Shown here piece by piece: positions 1 to 9,780 of a stretch of DNA of 64,000 nucleotides (the first letter of the stretch is position 1; each line of letters starts with the position of its first letter). Made by a program: the position numbers and the translations under genes. The DNA is from Dyella nitratireducens. Lineage in GTDB: Bacteria > Pseudomonadota > Gammaproteobacteria > Xanthomonadales > Rhodanobacteraceae. A model generated the notes under the pieces. The model made no database searches, had not been told where the DNA came from, and worked only from the letters and a program-made list of their open reading frames with translations. The DNA is taken from the NCBI RefSeq assembly GCF_014642835.1, contig NZ_BMJA01000001.1:62001-126000 (forward strand), given 5' to 3'.

Positions 1-2917
1 CCACAATATCGGACAACGCAAGATTGTTCTTCCCAACATGAGACCAATACGAGTAGTTGCTGGTCAGGTTGGAAATCGACAAATCGACCTGGAAATGGTC
101 GTAAAAGGCATAACCGGCATGCAGGTCGACACGCGTTATCGGGCGCACCCACAAATCATCCCAGGTCGCGCCCTGCCCCAGATAATCGTAGGTCGCGATA
201 TATGAGCTGGCGTAGTGGTAACTCAGATTCACCGAGAAACCATTCTTTTCGTAAAACAGCTCACCGTTGGCCATCAGGTCCGGCGCATTCTGGATGCGCT
301 CGTTATGGAAACCCGCCATGCCCAAGTCCACCGACGTATGCTGGCCGGTCACATTGAAGCCGACACCGAAGCCATCCAGCGGCGCCGGCATATCCTGGAA
401 TTTCTGGCGCACTGCCGCCTCGATGCCATACACCCGGCCGTCGCCACCGTTCATCGGCTTGATGTACTGGATGGTACCGCTATCTGTCGTGCCCGCATTG
501 ACCGGATTGCTGCCGGCTTCGTAGATGTAGTTGGACAGCTTCTTGTAGAAACCGGCCAGCATGGCATGGCCACCGTGCTGATTGCTCCATTCGCCGGACA
601 GATCGATGTTGAGCGATTCGATCGGCTTCAGATCCGGATTGCCTTCGGTGATGGTGGTCAGGCCATCCGCCGAAACGCTCACCTGCGAACCGCCGCCCAA
701 CTGTACAAAGGCCGGGCGCGTATAACTCGTCCAGATCGCTCCGCGATATACCGCGCCATCACTCGGGCGATAGTTCACGAAGACGCTGGGCAGCGGTTCG
801 TCGTAATGGGTGAAGTTCTTGGCGAAGTAGCCAGGAAGCTCGTTGCCGGACGCATCCTGCGGCGTCACCCAGAAATTATTGCGGATATCGGTATGCTCAA
901 AGCGCATACCCGGAATCACTTCCAGATCGCCCCACTTCAACGTCGCCATGGCATAGGCGGAACTCACAGCCTCGTTGGCGCGCTGCGTATTGCAGTTCCA
1001 GTTGTTGATATACAGGTTGCTGCAGGTGTCGAGGTCACCGGGAACCACGTTCGCCGCGATCAGCCGCTTTAGTGCCGCCTGGTTGATGGTGGGCACGTCA
1101 TAGCTGTAAACACCCGGGAAAACGGACGAGTAATAACCATCGATCAGCCCCAGCGAGCCGAAGCTGCGGTCATCGGTGTATTTGCCAGTGGTCCAGTCGC
1201 GGTTGGTAAACTCGCGGTGGCTATCGACGTACTTCACACCCATCTGCACGGATGTCAGCGCACCGTCGTTGAAGTCATAACGTGCATCGAACTTCGCACC
1301 GCCCTTCTCCTGGCCGCTGTACGACTCGGTCAATTCGCCCGCACGCCGCGCGTACATCGTGGATACGCTGTTGAACTGCGCCGTCATCGCCGGCGTCAGC
1401 GTCGGATACGGAAAACCGTTGGCGCCGTACGTCATCACCGTGCTCGCGCCGTAGGGGAAATTGGCGGAAGAATATTCGTCATTGCGCGCTGAGATTTCCA
1501 CGTGATCCGGACGGTCGTTATGGCCCCAGCTGTAGAACAGATTGGGCGAGAAGGTCCAACCACCCATGTTCTTGTCCGCACCGAACTGGATAGTTCCCAG
1601 ATCCGCCTTCTCCGGATTGGTTTCGTACCAGAAACGCGTGGCGATGCGACCAATCACGGGCTGATAGACGCCCGTGGTACCGATCTGGCTGTAGGTCACA
1701 TTGGCCGGAATCAGCTGCAGATAAGTCGTATCCTGCTCGGTCTTGGCATAGGCATAGCTCATGCGCGCATAAGTGGTCAGCGTGTCGTCCACCTTCCAAT
1801 CCAGCGACACGTTACCGCCATAGCGATGCGTGTAACCCGAGGATGTACCCATGTACATGCCGGTGCTTTCCAGGTTCCGTTGCGGATCGAAACCTGGTGC
1901 GTTGTTACCCGCTGCGGTGGTGCGTGCAAACTCCCACGTGCCATCGCCCAGGGCGGCCGTGGCCGCGGCCGCCTCGCTGTTCACGTAGTTGCGGCTGTCG
2001 TAGTACGCGCTGGCATATATGCCGAACTGATGTGCCGAACCCAACTTGGTCTGGAATTCACCGGCCAAGCCGCCGCCCAGGCCGTTATCACCGTAATCGC
2101 GCGCGCGGCTTTCCACGCGGCCGCTTGCGGTGGTGCTGCCGCTGGTTGGCGCGTTGAAATCGAAGGCAGTCGGGGTGCGAAAATCGATCGTGCCGCCGAT
2201 GGCGTCACCATCCATATCCGCCGTGGAGGTCTTGTTGAGCACGATGGTCTGCAAACCTGACGGCGGCAGCAGGCTGAGCTGCACGCCACGGCTGTACGCC
2301 ATGCCTTGCGCCACGTTGACGCCGTTGATCAGGTTGACGTTGTACTCGGCGTTCAAACCACGCACCGAGGTGAACATGCCTTCGCCACGCGAGGCACCGT
2401 CGATGCCGCCGAAATACGATTGCCCGGTGTTGAATACGTTCACGCCGGGCAGCAGACCCAGCGCTTCGGCCACATTGTGGACCGCGGTGTATTTCAGATC
2501 ATCCGCCGACAGCACGTTGACCGTATTGGTGGCATCCATCTGGATCTGGCTGGCGTCATAGCGGTTTGCCGCCACGGTGATCTTGGTCAGCGAGGTGGCG
2601 CTGCTGAAAACTGCTGTCACCGTGCCCTGCTGCGGCACATCCACGGCCGCGGTCAAGGTGCGCGACGCGGCCGATGCCGCCGTTAGCGTGTAGTGGCCGG
2701 CGGGCAGGTCCTTCAATACAAAATGGCCGGAAGCGTCGGTCTGCGCGCTCTGTCCTGCAGGGGCGATGGAAATGGTCATGCCGGCGAGCGGCTTGCCCGT
2801 TGCAGGATCGGTAAGCATGCCGCTCACATCGCCCGCCTGCACGGCTGGAACCAGCAACAGACTGCCCATGGCAGCAAGAATCGAATATGCCAGCAAACGC
2901 TTCTTCGTACGGTACAT
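1..2917 (-). CDS. TonB-dependent receptor with N-terminal carboxypeptidase-regulatory-like domain (3' end outside window)
   Basis: Outer-membrane active transporter that would take up a large or scarce ligand using TonB energy. The reading frame is open from the ATG at 2917 to the window edge, so the C-terminal barrel end is missing. The start follows a GGAG about ten bases upstream. The protein opens with a signal peptide (MYRTKKRLLAYSILAAMG, then a hydrophobic run ending in VQAGD), followed by a CarboxypepD_reg-like beta-sandwich (about residues 25-100, with GKPLAG and TDASGHFVLKDLPAG). A plug domain follows with the typical order NVAEALGLLPGVNV, SVRGLNAEYN and GDAIGGTIDFRTP. It is divergent from a secreted phospholipase C and a histidine acid phosphatase, which suggests that the ligand is an inositol phosphate or another organophosphate; that is inference only. 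The plus-strand open frames here are antisense shadows. Confidence 0.93.
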   Translation of the reverse strand, partial: MYRTKKRLLAYSILAAMGSLLLVPAVQAGDVSGMLTDPATGKPLAGMTISIAPAGQSAQTDASGHFVLKDLPAGHYTLTAASAASRTLTAAVDVPQQGTVTAVFSSATSLTKITVAANRYDASQIQMDATNTVNVLSADDLKYTAVHNVAEALGLLPGVNVFNTGQSYFGGIDGASRGEGMFTSVRGLNAEYNVNLINGVNVAQGMAYSRGVQLSLLPPSGLQTIVLNKTSTADMDGDAIGGTIDFRTPTAFDFNAPTSGSTTASGRVESRARDYGDNGLGGGLAGEFQTKLGSAHQFGIYASAYYDSRNYVNSEAAAATAALGDGTWEFARTTAAGNNAPGFDPQRNLESTGMYMGTSSGYTHRYGGNVSLDWKVDDTLTTYARMSYAYAKTEQDTTYLQLIPANVTYSQIGTTGVYQPVIGRIATRFWYETNPEKADLGTIQFGADKNMGGWTFSPNLFYSWGHNDRPDHVEISARNDEYSSANFPYGASTVMTYGANGFPYPTLTPAMTAQFNSVSTMYARRAGELTESYSGQEKGGAKFDARYDFNDGALTSVQMGVKYVDSHREFTNRDWTTGKYTDDRSFGSLGLIDGYYSSVFPGVYSYDVPTINQAALKRLIAANVVPGDLDTCSNLYINNWNCNTQRANEAVSSAYAMATLKWGDLEVIPGMRFEHTDIRNNFWVTPQDASGNELPGYFAKNFTHYDEPLPSVFVNYRPSDGAVYRGAIWTSYTRPAFVQLGGGSQVSVSADGLTTITEGNPDLKPIESLNIDLSGEWSNQHGGHAMLAGFYKKLSNYIYEAGSNPVNAGTTDSGTIQYIKPMNGGDGRVYGIEAAVRQKFQDMPAPLDGFGVGFNVTGQHTSVDLGMAGFHNERIQNAPDLMANGELFYEKNGFSVNLSYHYASSYIATYDYLGQGATWDDLWVRPITRVDLHAGYAFYDHFQVDLSISNLTSNYSYWSHVGKNNLALSDIV

Positions 2918-3094
2918 CGCAACGCACTCCAAGTGGGAACCTCAACCGCTCGCCACCAAGGCGGCAAGCGAAAGTCGGCGAAGCTAGAGAGCGCGCATGA
3001 AAATTCGATGGCAATAACATGAAGCATTGCGCATAGCACGATGCTCATCACCCATTGCTCACTTTTATTTAGACGTCCAAATGATTTTTCATCG

Positions 3095-3116
3095 TATTCA
3101 TGACCGTGTCATATGG
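3095..3116 (+). promoter_or_regulatory. Pho-box-like direct repeat upstream of the phospholipase gene
   Basis: Two TCAT cores spaced 11 bp apart lie in TATTCATGACC followed by GTGTCATATGG. The second half matches the PhoB half-site CTGTCAT at six of seven positions; the first half is weaker. The site lies between the divergent TonB receptor and the phospholipase gene. It overlaps the most upstream possible ATG (3100) of the latter, which argues for a later start. Confidence 0.35.
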
Positions 3117-3189
3117 ATGCAAGCCATATGCATCAAAAATCGCCTATATAGATCGATTGAAACAAGATGCAGTCACTGCACACTCACCC

Positions 3190-4359
3190 ATGTCCCAAAA
3201 TGACAATCACAATCCACCCATGCGAGTGACACGAGACATCACGATCGGGCATGCCCTGGTGAGCCTGCTTGCAGTGTTGCTCTTCGGCTTCGCCACGAAC
3301 GCAAGCACCACGCAACCCACGCCGTTGCGATTGAACGAACTGCAGTACATCGGCAGCCACAACAGCTACCACGCAGGGCTTGGTGCCAGCGAAACGATTG
3401 TCTGGAAGCGGTTCGACCCAGTGACATTTGCGATCCTCGACTACGCGCATCCTTCATTGACCAAACAGCTCGACGATGGCGTACGCCAGCTCGAGCTGGA
3501 CGTTTACGGCGACGCCCAAGGCGGACGTTATGCGCATCCGGCCATCGATAGTCTGGTACGCCAAGCCGGGCTATCGCCGGATCCGCCATTTGCCGATCCC
3601 GCCGTGATGCAGCGCCCCGGCTACAAGGTCATGCACATCCAGGATCTAGACCAGCGCAGCAATTGCCAGCCATTCATCACTTGCCTTGCTGAGGTCCGCA
3701 CCTGGTCGCAAGCGCATCCCACGCACCTGCCGATCTTCATCCTGGTGGAAACCGTGCTTTCACCCACGCGCAAGCCCTACCCCGTCGTCGAGCCAGAGCC
3801 CTTCGATACCAAAGCGCTTGATGCGCTGGATGCAGAAGTCCGCTCGGTGTTTGCGCGTAACGAATACATCAGCCCGGACGACGTGCGCGGCCAGTTCCCC
3901 ACACTCAATGCCGCCATCCGCAAGCAAGGCTGGCCCACGCTGAAAAGTGCGCGCGGCAAAGTGATTTTTCTGCTCGACCAGCGTTGGGTGGGGCCGGCGT
4001 ATCTGCAAGGACACCTTTCGCTACGCGGCCGCGTTTTTTTCACCAACGCCGTACCAGGCACCGACGACGCCGCTTTCACCGAACTCAACGACGGCGATGC
4101 CGCCAGCATCGCTGGCCTGGTGAAACAGGGCTACCTGGTACGCACCCGCACCGATGCAGACCTCAAGGAAGCCCAACGCAACGACACCACGCGCCGCGAT
4201 GCAATGCTGGCCAGCGGTGCGCAATTGCTGAGCACGGACTACCCGGACGGCGAACCGGCGGCTACGGGTTATGTGGTGAGCTTCCCTGCGCATTTGCATG
4301 CGCGATGTGATCCGCTGTTTGCGCAAGTGCCTTGCACTTCTGCGGAGCTTTCGCCTTGA
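3190..4359 (+). CDS. Secreted Ca2+-dependent phosphoinositide-type phospholipase C (PI-PLC-C1 family)
   Basis: Predicted exported phosphodiesterase of the bacterial PI-PLC C1 family, which hydrolyses glycerophosphodiester or phosphoinositide bonds. Visible family marks are YIGSHNSYH (first catalytic His), QLELDVYGD (acidic metal ligands), KVMHIQDLDQRSNC (second His region), the FILVETV strand, GQFPTLNAAI, KVIFLLD and the C-terminal ASGAQLLSTDYP. No good ribosome site decides the start. ATG 3190 or ATG 3220 (MRVTRDITIGHALVSLLAVL) both leave a Sec signal peptide, while the frame opens at 3100 inside a possible Pho box. A phytase-like phosphatase follows on the same strand and a TonB receptor is divergent, so the three may form a phospholipid or inositol-phosphate scavenging set. 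The family call is good; the natural substrate is not known. Confidence 0.85.
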   Translation: MSQNDNHNPPMRVTRDITIGHALVSLLAVLLFGFATNASTTQPTPLRLNELQYIGSHNSYHAGLGASETIVWKRFDPVTFAILDYAHPSLTKQLDDGVRQLELDVYGDAQGGRYAHPAIDSLVRQAGLSPDPPFADPAVMQRPGYKVMHIQDLDQRSNCQPFITCLAEVRTWSQAHPTHLPIFILVETVLSPTRKPYPVVEPEPFDTKALDALDAEVRSVFARNEYISPDDVRGQFPTLNAAIRKQGWPTLKSARGKVIFLLDQRWVGPAYLQGHLSLRGRVFFTNAVPGTDDAAFTELNDGDAASIAGLVKQGYLVRTRTDADLKEAQRNDTTRRDAMLASGAQLLSTDYPDGEPAATGYVVSFPAHLHARCDPLFAQVPCTSAELSP

Positions 4360-4406
4360 TCATAGAAGTCTGTTCAGGGCGACATGCGTACGCAAACCGG
4401 AAACAG

Positions 4407-4561
4407 TCCCTCCCCTGCTTGCAGGGGAGGGTCAGGGTGGGGTGATGCGAGCGAAGCTCGCGTCCGGCTATGCCGGACTGAGCGTTAGGCACAGCCAAGC
4501 ATCATCGCAAGATTCGCTTCACCCCACCCCAACCCTCCCCTACTGCACGTAGGGGAGGGAG
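4407..4561. repeat. Nested palindromic repeat (REP/BIME-like)
   Basis: Two hairpins, CCCTCCCCTGC-TTGCAGGGGAGG near 4407 and CCCTCCCCTACTG-CACGTAGGGGAGGG near 4533, flank an outer inverted repeat (GGGTGGGGTGA against TCACCCCACCC). The whole element fills most of the gap between the phospholipase and phosphatase genes and may act as a terminator or mRNA stabiliser. A related short hairpin occurs near 52870. Confidence 0.6.
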
Positions 4562-4648
4562 CGGCTCAGGCAAGTTGAGAGACTCCGCGAATGTATTGGG
4601 CCTTCACGGGGATGACGTCAGGACAGAACCGACTGCACTAGGAAAAGC

Positions 4649-5884
4649 ATGTCCGCTCTCCACCACAAACAAATTCCGTACTTTGCATTTGTGCTGCTTG
4701 CACTATTCGCCATATCTGCAACAACACATGCCAAGGACAGCCTCCAACTGGAACGCGTCATCCTGCTCTACCGCCACGGCGTACGCACCCCGCTCCCCGG
4801 CGAAATCCAGCTCGACGACGTCACCGACAAACCTTGGCCCAGCTGGGCACAACCACCCAGCGAACTCACGCCACATGGCGCGGCAGGCGTCCGCCTGATG
4901 GGCCAATATGATCGGCACCGTTTAGCTGCAGCCGGTTTGTTTCCAACCCACGGTTGCCCCGATCCCACGCAACTCTGGTTCTGGGCCAACACCGACCAGC
5001 GCACTATCGCCAGCGCGCAGGCACTCGCCGAAGGCTTCGCACCCGGCTGCAACATCGATATCGGTCATCTACCCCAAGGCAGCGAAGATCCACTTTTCCA
5101 TCCCATCGAAGCCGGTGCTACCGACTGGAATGCACAACACGCCGTGGCGTCCATCCAGGCCAGCACCGGTGGCCCGGATACGCTGACTGCCCCACATCGC
5201 GATGCACTCGCCACGATAGCCAAAGTGATGGGCTGCGGTTCACGGCACGATCCCGAGTGGTGCGCCACGGATCAGTGGCGCGGCGGCCTGATCGTTTCGC
5301 CCGACCGCCAGCACATGCTGCTGACCGGCCCTATCGCCAAAACCTCCGGCACCGCCGAAGTCATCTTGATGGCTTACGCGGAAGGACGCGCCATGCGCGA
5401 CGTCGGCTGGGGGCGTGTCACACCAGAGCAGTTGGAGCAGCTCTCCCAACTGCACGCTTTGCTGTTTGATATCTATGCACGCCCTGACTACATGGCCGAA
5501 CGCGTTGCTTCGGTCATGAGCCAGAAAATCGTTCATCTGCTGCAAGACGAACGCGCACCTCGCCTGAGCGTGCTGGTAGGCAGCGACAACAACATCGTTG
5601 CGCTGGCATCCATGCTTGGCTTGCACTTCAAGATGCCCGGATATGCCAACGATGATCCGCCGATTGGCGGTGCATTCGGCATCGAGCTATGGCAGAACAC
5701 CACCAGCGGACACCGCTACGTGCGCGTGTTCTATCAGGCGCAAAGCCTGGCGCAGTTACGGTCGTTACAACCCGCTAGCGCGCTGGCACAGCCTGCCACG
5801 CTTATCTTGGAGCCACCCGGCTGCCAACCCGACGACAAGGGCCGTTGTCCGATAGAGGTTCTGCTTTCCCGCCTGCATCGGTGA
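4649..5884 (+). CDS. Histidine acid phosphatase (phytase/glucose-1-phosphatase-like), exported
   Basis: Predicted periplasmic phosphomonoesterase of the histidine acid phosphatase family (AppA/Agp branch), which works through a phosphohistidine intermediate. A Sec signal peptide (IPYFAFVLLALFAISATTHA) precedes the catalytic RHGVRTP at residues 42-48. Size (411 aa) and paired cysteines fit the family. The proton-donor region near residues 309-318 reads VGSDNNI instead of the usual GHDTN, so the conserved Asp is present but the His before it is Ser. Activity or specificity may therefore differ from AppA. It follows the phospholipase on the same strand after a REP-like repeat. The likely role is release of phosphate from phytate or other organophosphates. 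Family call strong, substrate inferred. Confidence 0.85.
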   Translation: MSALHHKQIPYFAFVLLALFAISATTHAKDSLQLERVILLYRHGVRTPLPGEIQLDDVTDKPWPSWAQPPSELTPHGAAGVRLMGQYDRHRLAAAGLFPTHGCPDPTQLWFWANTDQRTIASAQALAEGFAPGCNIDIGHLPQGSEDPLFHPIEAGATDWNAQHAVASIQASTGGPDTLTAPHRDALATIAKVMGCGSRHDPEWCATDQWRGGLIVSPDRQHMLLTGPIAKTSGTAEVILMAYAEGRAMRDVGWGRVTPEQLEQLSQLHALLFDIYARPDYMAERVASVMSQKIVHLLQDERAPRLSVLVGSDNNIVALASMLGLHFKMPGYANDDPPIGGAFGIELWQNTTSGHRYVRVFYQAQSLAQLRSLQPASALAQPATLILEPPGCQPDDKGRCPIEVLLSRLHR

Positions 5885-5896
5885 TGGGCTGGCGTC

Positions 5897-8800
5897 ATGG
5901 GGCATACCCAGCCTGCCCTCTGCGCTACCGTTTCATCGTCAGATAAGCAAGAATCAGCCCATGCTCGGATAGACAGCACATGGCGAACGGGGCGCCACGA
6001 GGTGTCAAAGGGAAGTCCAGAAAGGTTTTCAGTTGGGTCTTACGCTGCGCGGCACTGGCAGCGCAGTGCGCGGGCGATGTTTGCATGGGTCTTCTTGCTG
6101 CTGCTGACACCGCATGCCCATGGCCAGGCCATCAGCCTTGCCTCTTTCACGCAACTAAGGGGCTTGACCACCCTGGAAGACAATTGCCTGGTGCAAGACC
6201 ATCGGGGCTTTGTCTATGTGTGTACCGAGAACGGGCTCTTCCGTTTCGATGGCCACGTTTTTCAGCGTATCGGTGCGGAGGAAGGCTTGCGCGGCAGCTT
6301 TATCGCCGCCCTGCATGAAGACGCTTCAGGCCGTCTCTGGGTAGGTACACGTACGGGTCTTTATGTTGGTGACGGGCTGCATTTCACGTCGGTGATGACA
6401 CAGACGCGTTCCATGACGGTCGACCCTGGTGTCATGCTCGCGGACCTGGACGGTCGTTTGTACGTGGTGAGCCAACACCGCTTATGGGTGGTTGAAGCCA
6501 CGGGTAACGCATGGCGCATGTATCCGCGTTTCGATGCATTGGCGCTGAGCAAGAACCCCGTCCTGGCAGATATCACCAGTGTCTTCAGCGATGGCCACAC
6601 GCTATGGTTCGGCTGCGATAAATCGCTGTGCCAGTTGGTAGGCGATCAACTCCATATCTGGAGCGAACCGGAGGGCATTCCCGCCGATACGTGGACGTCT
6701 TACCTGCGTGCCCGTGATGGCACGCTGTGGGCGCGCAGCCCTCACTACATCCGTGCACTATCTGTTGGCGGGAAGTCATTCGCAAATCACGACCTGCCCG
6801 GCGCACGCATCGTCACCGCTTATCTCGACATGGTCGAAGACGATCGGGGCCGCCTGCTTACCCGCGCCAACGATGGGCTGGCGCGATGGGATGGCAAGAC
6901 CTGGCGCATCTTCGATACCGGCAACGGCCTGCCGAATATCGGCATTGATGCCTTGCTATACGACCGCAATCACGTGCTGTGGATCGGCACCTACGGTCGC
7001 GGCGTGCTGCAATGGCGAGGCTACGACCGCATGCAGAGCTGGCAGACAGCCCAAGGATTGGATAGCAGCCCAACCTGGGCCATCGCACGCGCCAAAGACG
7101 GCACGCTGTGGATCGGGAATGAACTTGGCGGGAGCGTACTCGCCTCCGACAACTCGCGCCCTGCTCCTTGGCCGTTGAAGCCGCCGCCCCTGGCCCAAGA
7201 GACCACCGGCCTGCACGCCCTGCCTGATGGTGACATGCTGGTTGTCTATTACTCCGGCGAGCTCGTTCGCTATCACGCCAATCAAGGCACCACGGAGGAA
7301 CTCGCACACTCGCCGGCTTATGTTCGTGATATGGAAGTGGATAGCCATGGGCAGATATGGCTATGCACCGAACGCGGCTTATACGTCTATGACGGACATG
7401 CACTACAGCGTGCAGGCAGTGGTGTGATTCCCGACACCGTGTTTGCCGATGCAAGAGAAGACGCGCAAGGCCGACTGTGGTTCAGTGGCGATGCGGGTCT
7501 GTTTCGTCTCGACCATGGCCAATGGACACGCGTTCACGTCACTGGCGCGCCATCCGACCAGGATTTCACCCACATGGAAATCCTGTCTGACGGCGATATT
7601 TATCTGGCCGGCAATTTCGATGGCCTATGGCACGGCCACATCACCAACGGCAGCACGCTTGCGGTACAGCACATCGCCAACGACCTTCTCGACGCCACAC
7701 GCATCTATTTCATCCGACAGGATCGCCGTGGCTGGCTATGGATCGGCGGCACCGATGGTGTGGAGCTGTTCGATGGCCAGCACTGGCGGCGCATCACCGA
7801 AGACGACGGATTGATCTGGGACGATATCGGCGAAAACGCCTACTTTGAAGATAATGATGGCTCCATATGGATCGGTACGTCGAACGGCATCACTCACTTC
7901 ATCCATCCGGCTTCGCTGATCACTCCCGATCCGCTGACCGCGATCATCGCCCAGGTGAGCCTGGGTGGCGCGCCGCAATTGCCGGCTTCCAGCTACCGTT
8001 TTGACGACGCACTCCAACAGCCGCTTACGCTGCACCTCGCCACGCTGGGCGCCCCTACACGCCGCACGCTGCAATACCGCTACCGGCTGCAGGGTTTGGA
8101 GCACAACTGGGTCACATCGGATCGCTCGCAAGTGGACTATCCACCCTTGCCACCCGGCGATTTCGTATTCGAGGTGGCCGCCTATGACCCGGATAGCCGC
8201 CAGCTCTCACCCGTCATCCAACTACCCATTCATATCGTGCCGCCATGGTGGCAACGAACACCGGCCATCCTGGCCGGCGTGATACTGCTCATGATGGGCA
8301 TTGCGCTGATCTGGCAGATCCGCACCCAAAACCTGCGACAGCGTGCACGCACCCTCGAGCGCCTTGTCGCCCAGCGCACACACGAGCTGGAAGTAGACAA
8401 GCAAACCCTGGAAGAAACACGCGCCGCACTGTGGCACCAGGCCAACCATGATGCGCTGACAGGCCTACCCAACCGCTCACGCATACTGGAAATATTGACC
8501 CAAGCCATGGTGCACGCGCGCGAGCACCACCAGCCGCTGGCGGTTGCACTGATCGATCTCGATCACTTCAAACATATCAATGACTGCTATGGACATCTGG
8601 CCGGTGATGCCGTGCTGATCGAAGCCTCTAAACGGCTGCGCGACACCTTATCGCCTGATGCCACCCTGGGCCGCTACGGCGGCGAGGAAATCCTGGCAGT
8701 CATACCAGTGACCTCTCCCACCAGCTACTCGCCTTTTGAAGCACTACGCCAATGCATCGCCCAAGCCCCCTTCGGCGGCGACGGTGCGCGTGTAGAACTC

Positions 8801-8947
8801 ACTTGCTCAGTCGGCGTGGCATGGTTGCAACCCCAAGACCGCGATGGCTTCGATCTTATCCGTCGCGCGGATGTGGCGTTGTATATGGCCAAGACGTCGG
8901 GGCGTGATCAAGTCATGGTTGCTGGTGAGGGTTGTCAATCGGCCTAG
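5897..8947 (+). CDS. Two-component-regulator-propeller diguanylate cyclase (Reg_prop, Y_Y_Y, TM, GGDEF)
   Basis: Membrane signalling protein predicted to make cyclic di-GMP in response to a periplasmic signal. Order: signal sequence (MFAWVFLLLLTPHAHG, ATG at 6077), then about 650 residues of propeller repeats of the DGTLWIGT / GRLWVGTRTGLY type. Next come a Y_Y_Y domain (LQYRYRLQGLEHNWV), one membrane helix (ILAGVILLMMGIALIW), a coiled coil (ARTLERLVAQRTHEL), and a GGDEF domain with DLDHFKHINDCYGH and the active-site RYGGEEIL. The motif is thus GGEEI rather than GGDEF/GGEEF, usually still compatible with activity. The frame opens at 5897, but GTG 6002 or ATG 6077 are possible starts. A 3'-terminal copy of this gene (about 120 bp) occurs near 12.85 kb. 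Confidence 0.88.
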   Translation: MGHTQPALCATVSSSDKQESAHARIDSTWRTGRHEVSKGSPERFSVGSYAARHWQRSARAMFAWVFLLLLTPHAHGQAISLASFTQLRGLTTLEDNCLVQDHRGFVYVCTENGLFRFDGHVFQRIGAEEGLRGSFIAALHEDASGRLWVGTRTGLYVGDGLHFTSVMTQTRSMTVDPGVMLADLDGRLYVVSQHRLWVVEATGNAWRMYPRFDALALSKNPVLADITSVFSDGHTLWFGCDKSLCQLVGDQLHIWSEPEGIPADTWTSYLRARDGTLWARSPHYIRALSVGGKSFANHDLPGARIVTAYLDMVEDDRGRLLTRANDGLARWDGKTWRIFDTGNGLPNIGIDALLYDRNHVLWIGTYGRGVLQWRGYDRMQSWQTAQGLDSSPTWAIARAKDGTLWIGNELGGSVLASDNSRPAPWPLKPPPLAQETTGLHALPDGDMLVVYYSGELVRYHANQGTTEELAHSPAYVRDMEVDSHGQIWLCTERGLYVYDGHALQRAGSGVIPDTVFADAREDAQGRLWFSGDAGLFRLDHGQWTRVHVTGAPSDQDFTHMEILSDGDIYLAGNFDGLWHGHITNGSTLAVQHIANDLLDATRIYFIRQDRRGWLWIGGTDGVELFDGQHWRRITEDDGLIWDDIGENAYFEDNDGSIWIGTSNGITHFIHPASLITPDPLTAIIAQVSLGGAPQLPASSYRFDDALQQPLTLHLATLGAPTRRTLQYRYRLQGLEHNWVTSDRSQVDYPPLPPGDFVFEVAAYDPDSRQLSPVIQLPIHIVPPWWQRTPAILAGVILLMMGIALIWQIRTQNLRQRARTLERLVAQRTHELEVDKQTLEETRAALWHQANHDALTGLPNRSRILEILTQAMVHAREHHQPLAVALIDLDHFKHINDCYGHLAGDAVLIEASKRLRDTLSPDATLGRYGGEEILAVIPVTSPTSYSPFEALRQCIAQAPFGGDGARVELTCSVGVAWLQPQDRDGFDLIRRADVALYMAKTSGRDQVMVAGEGCQSA

Positions 8948-9033
8948 TAGCTTCGTGTGCCGCGCACAGAACAACCACCAAGCTTAGTTCAATCATGAAC
9001 CATTTTTTACTTAACAAATAAGCTTTAGATAAC

Positions 9034-9549
9034 TCACCCGCCGCAAGCGGCAACAGCATTCGTTCCAACAATGCGATACTCCACAGCATCAAGACTGGTT
9101 ATCTTAAAATCCCAATCATGCAAAATACCTCTAAAATCATATGATGGCGTTCGCCCAACATAAATCCCAACAATGCCTTTGAACAACACATAGTGAAACA
9201 TGTAATTTGGTGACGCATCAAAAACCAACCACATATCATTATGCAAAATCGTCACAAATTTTGGCCGAAATTTTAGAAGATCATAATTTGTTTCGCTGCA
9301 CTTTCTAAAATAAGAAAATGCAAAACCATTACGGTCCGTTAAACATATTTGGAATTTGTCACTACAATCATATAGCGAAGCATCATGTGATCCTGGGATG
9401 CGGAGAACTCTCGCCTCTGTGTTCAATTCAATTTTACTTCCATCCAAAGACGTAAAGACAGCATGTGGACCAGTTGGCTCGCTAGACACCATGCTCGCAC
9501 CACCAAGCAGAGCGATCAACAAAGCGGATTTGAGGGAATTTCGGATCAT
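9034..9549 (-). CDS. Exported protein of unknown function in toxin island
   Basis: I do not recognise this family. From the ATG at 9549 it has a clear Sec signal peptide (MIRNSLKSALLIALLGGASM), then a globular part of about 145 residues with four cysteines (LYDCSDKFQICLTD, YFRKCSETN and the C-terminal VAACGG), suggesting disulfides in the periplasm. Base composition is clearly more AT-rich than the flanking core genes, which points to horizontal acquisition. It is the last gene of the minus-strand toxin island and lies tail to tail with the diguanylate cyclase. It could be a periplasmic immunity factor for the exported toxin upstream; that is a guess from position and signal peptide. Confidence 0.6.
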   Translation of the reverse strand: MIRNSLKSALLIALLGGASMVSSEPTGPHAVFTSLDGSKIELNTEARVLRIPGSHDASLYDCSDKFQICLTDRNGFAFSYFRKCSETNYDLLKFRPKFVTILHNDMWLVFDASPNYMFHYVLFKGIVGIYVGRTPSYDFRGILHDWDFKITSLDAVEYRIVGTNAVAACGG

Positions 9550-9573
9550 TGGCAGCCACCTGGCATGGCGCAA

Positions 9574-9780
9574 CCAAATGGCACCTTCACGGTGTTGGTC
9601 ATTCGAGCTCCCGCAGAACTAGCATCCCTTTCGCGAAACCATGCAATCGTAAAGGTAGTCACCAGCTATCACAAACTCATTCGCATGCGCATCGAATATG
9701 ATTCAACTAGCATCATCGGGTGCGATGAAATACTGAAGAAACGGCACTCCTGAAGAAGCTCCATTTTTTCTTAATCTTGA
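9574..9780 (-). other. AT-rich stretch with broken coding remnants
   Basis: No intact gene. On the minus strand a protein-like frame just after the stop at 9781 reads GVPFLQYFIAPDDAS, then a stop, then IIFDAHANEFVIAGDYLYD. In another frame LHGFAKGMLVLRELE follows, ending in TGA at about 9600. This looks like one short decayed gene with an internal stop and a frameshift, perhaps a displaced immunity or toxin-tip remnant. The reading is uncertain. Confidence 0.3.

Noticed and set aside
215-1072. Long plus-strand open frame opposite the TonB receptor
   Set aside because: Antisense of a clear receptor gene; composition is Arg/His-rich with no domain.
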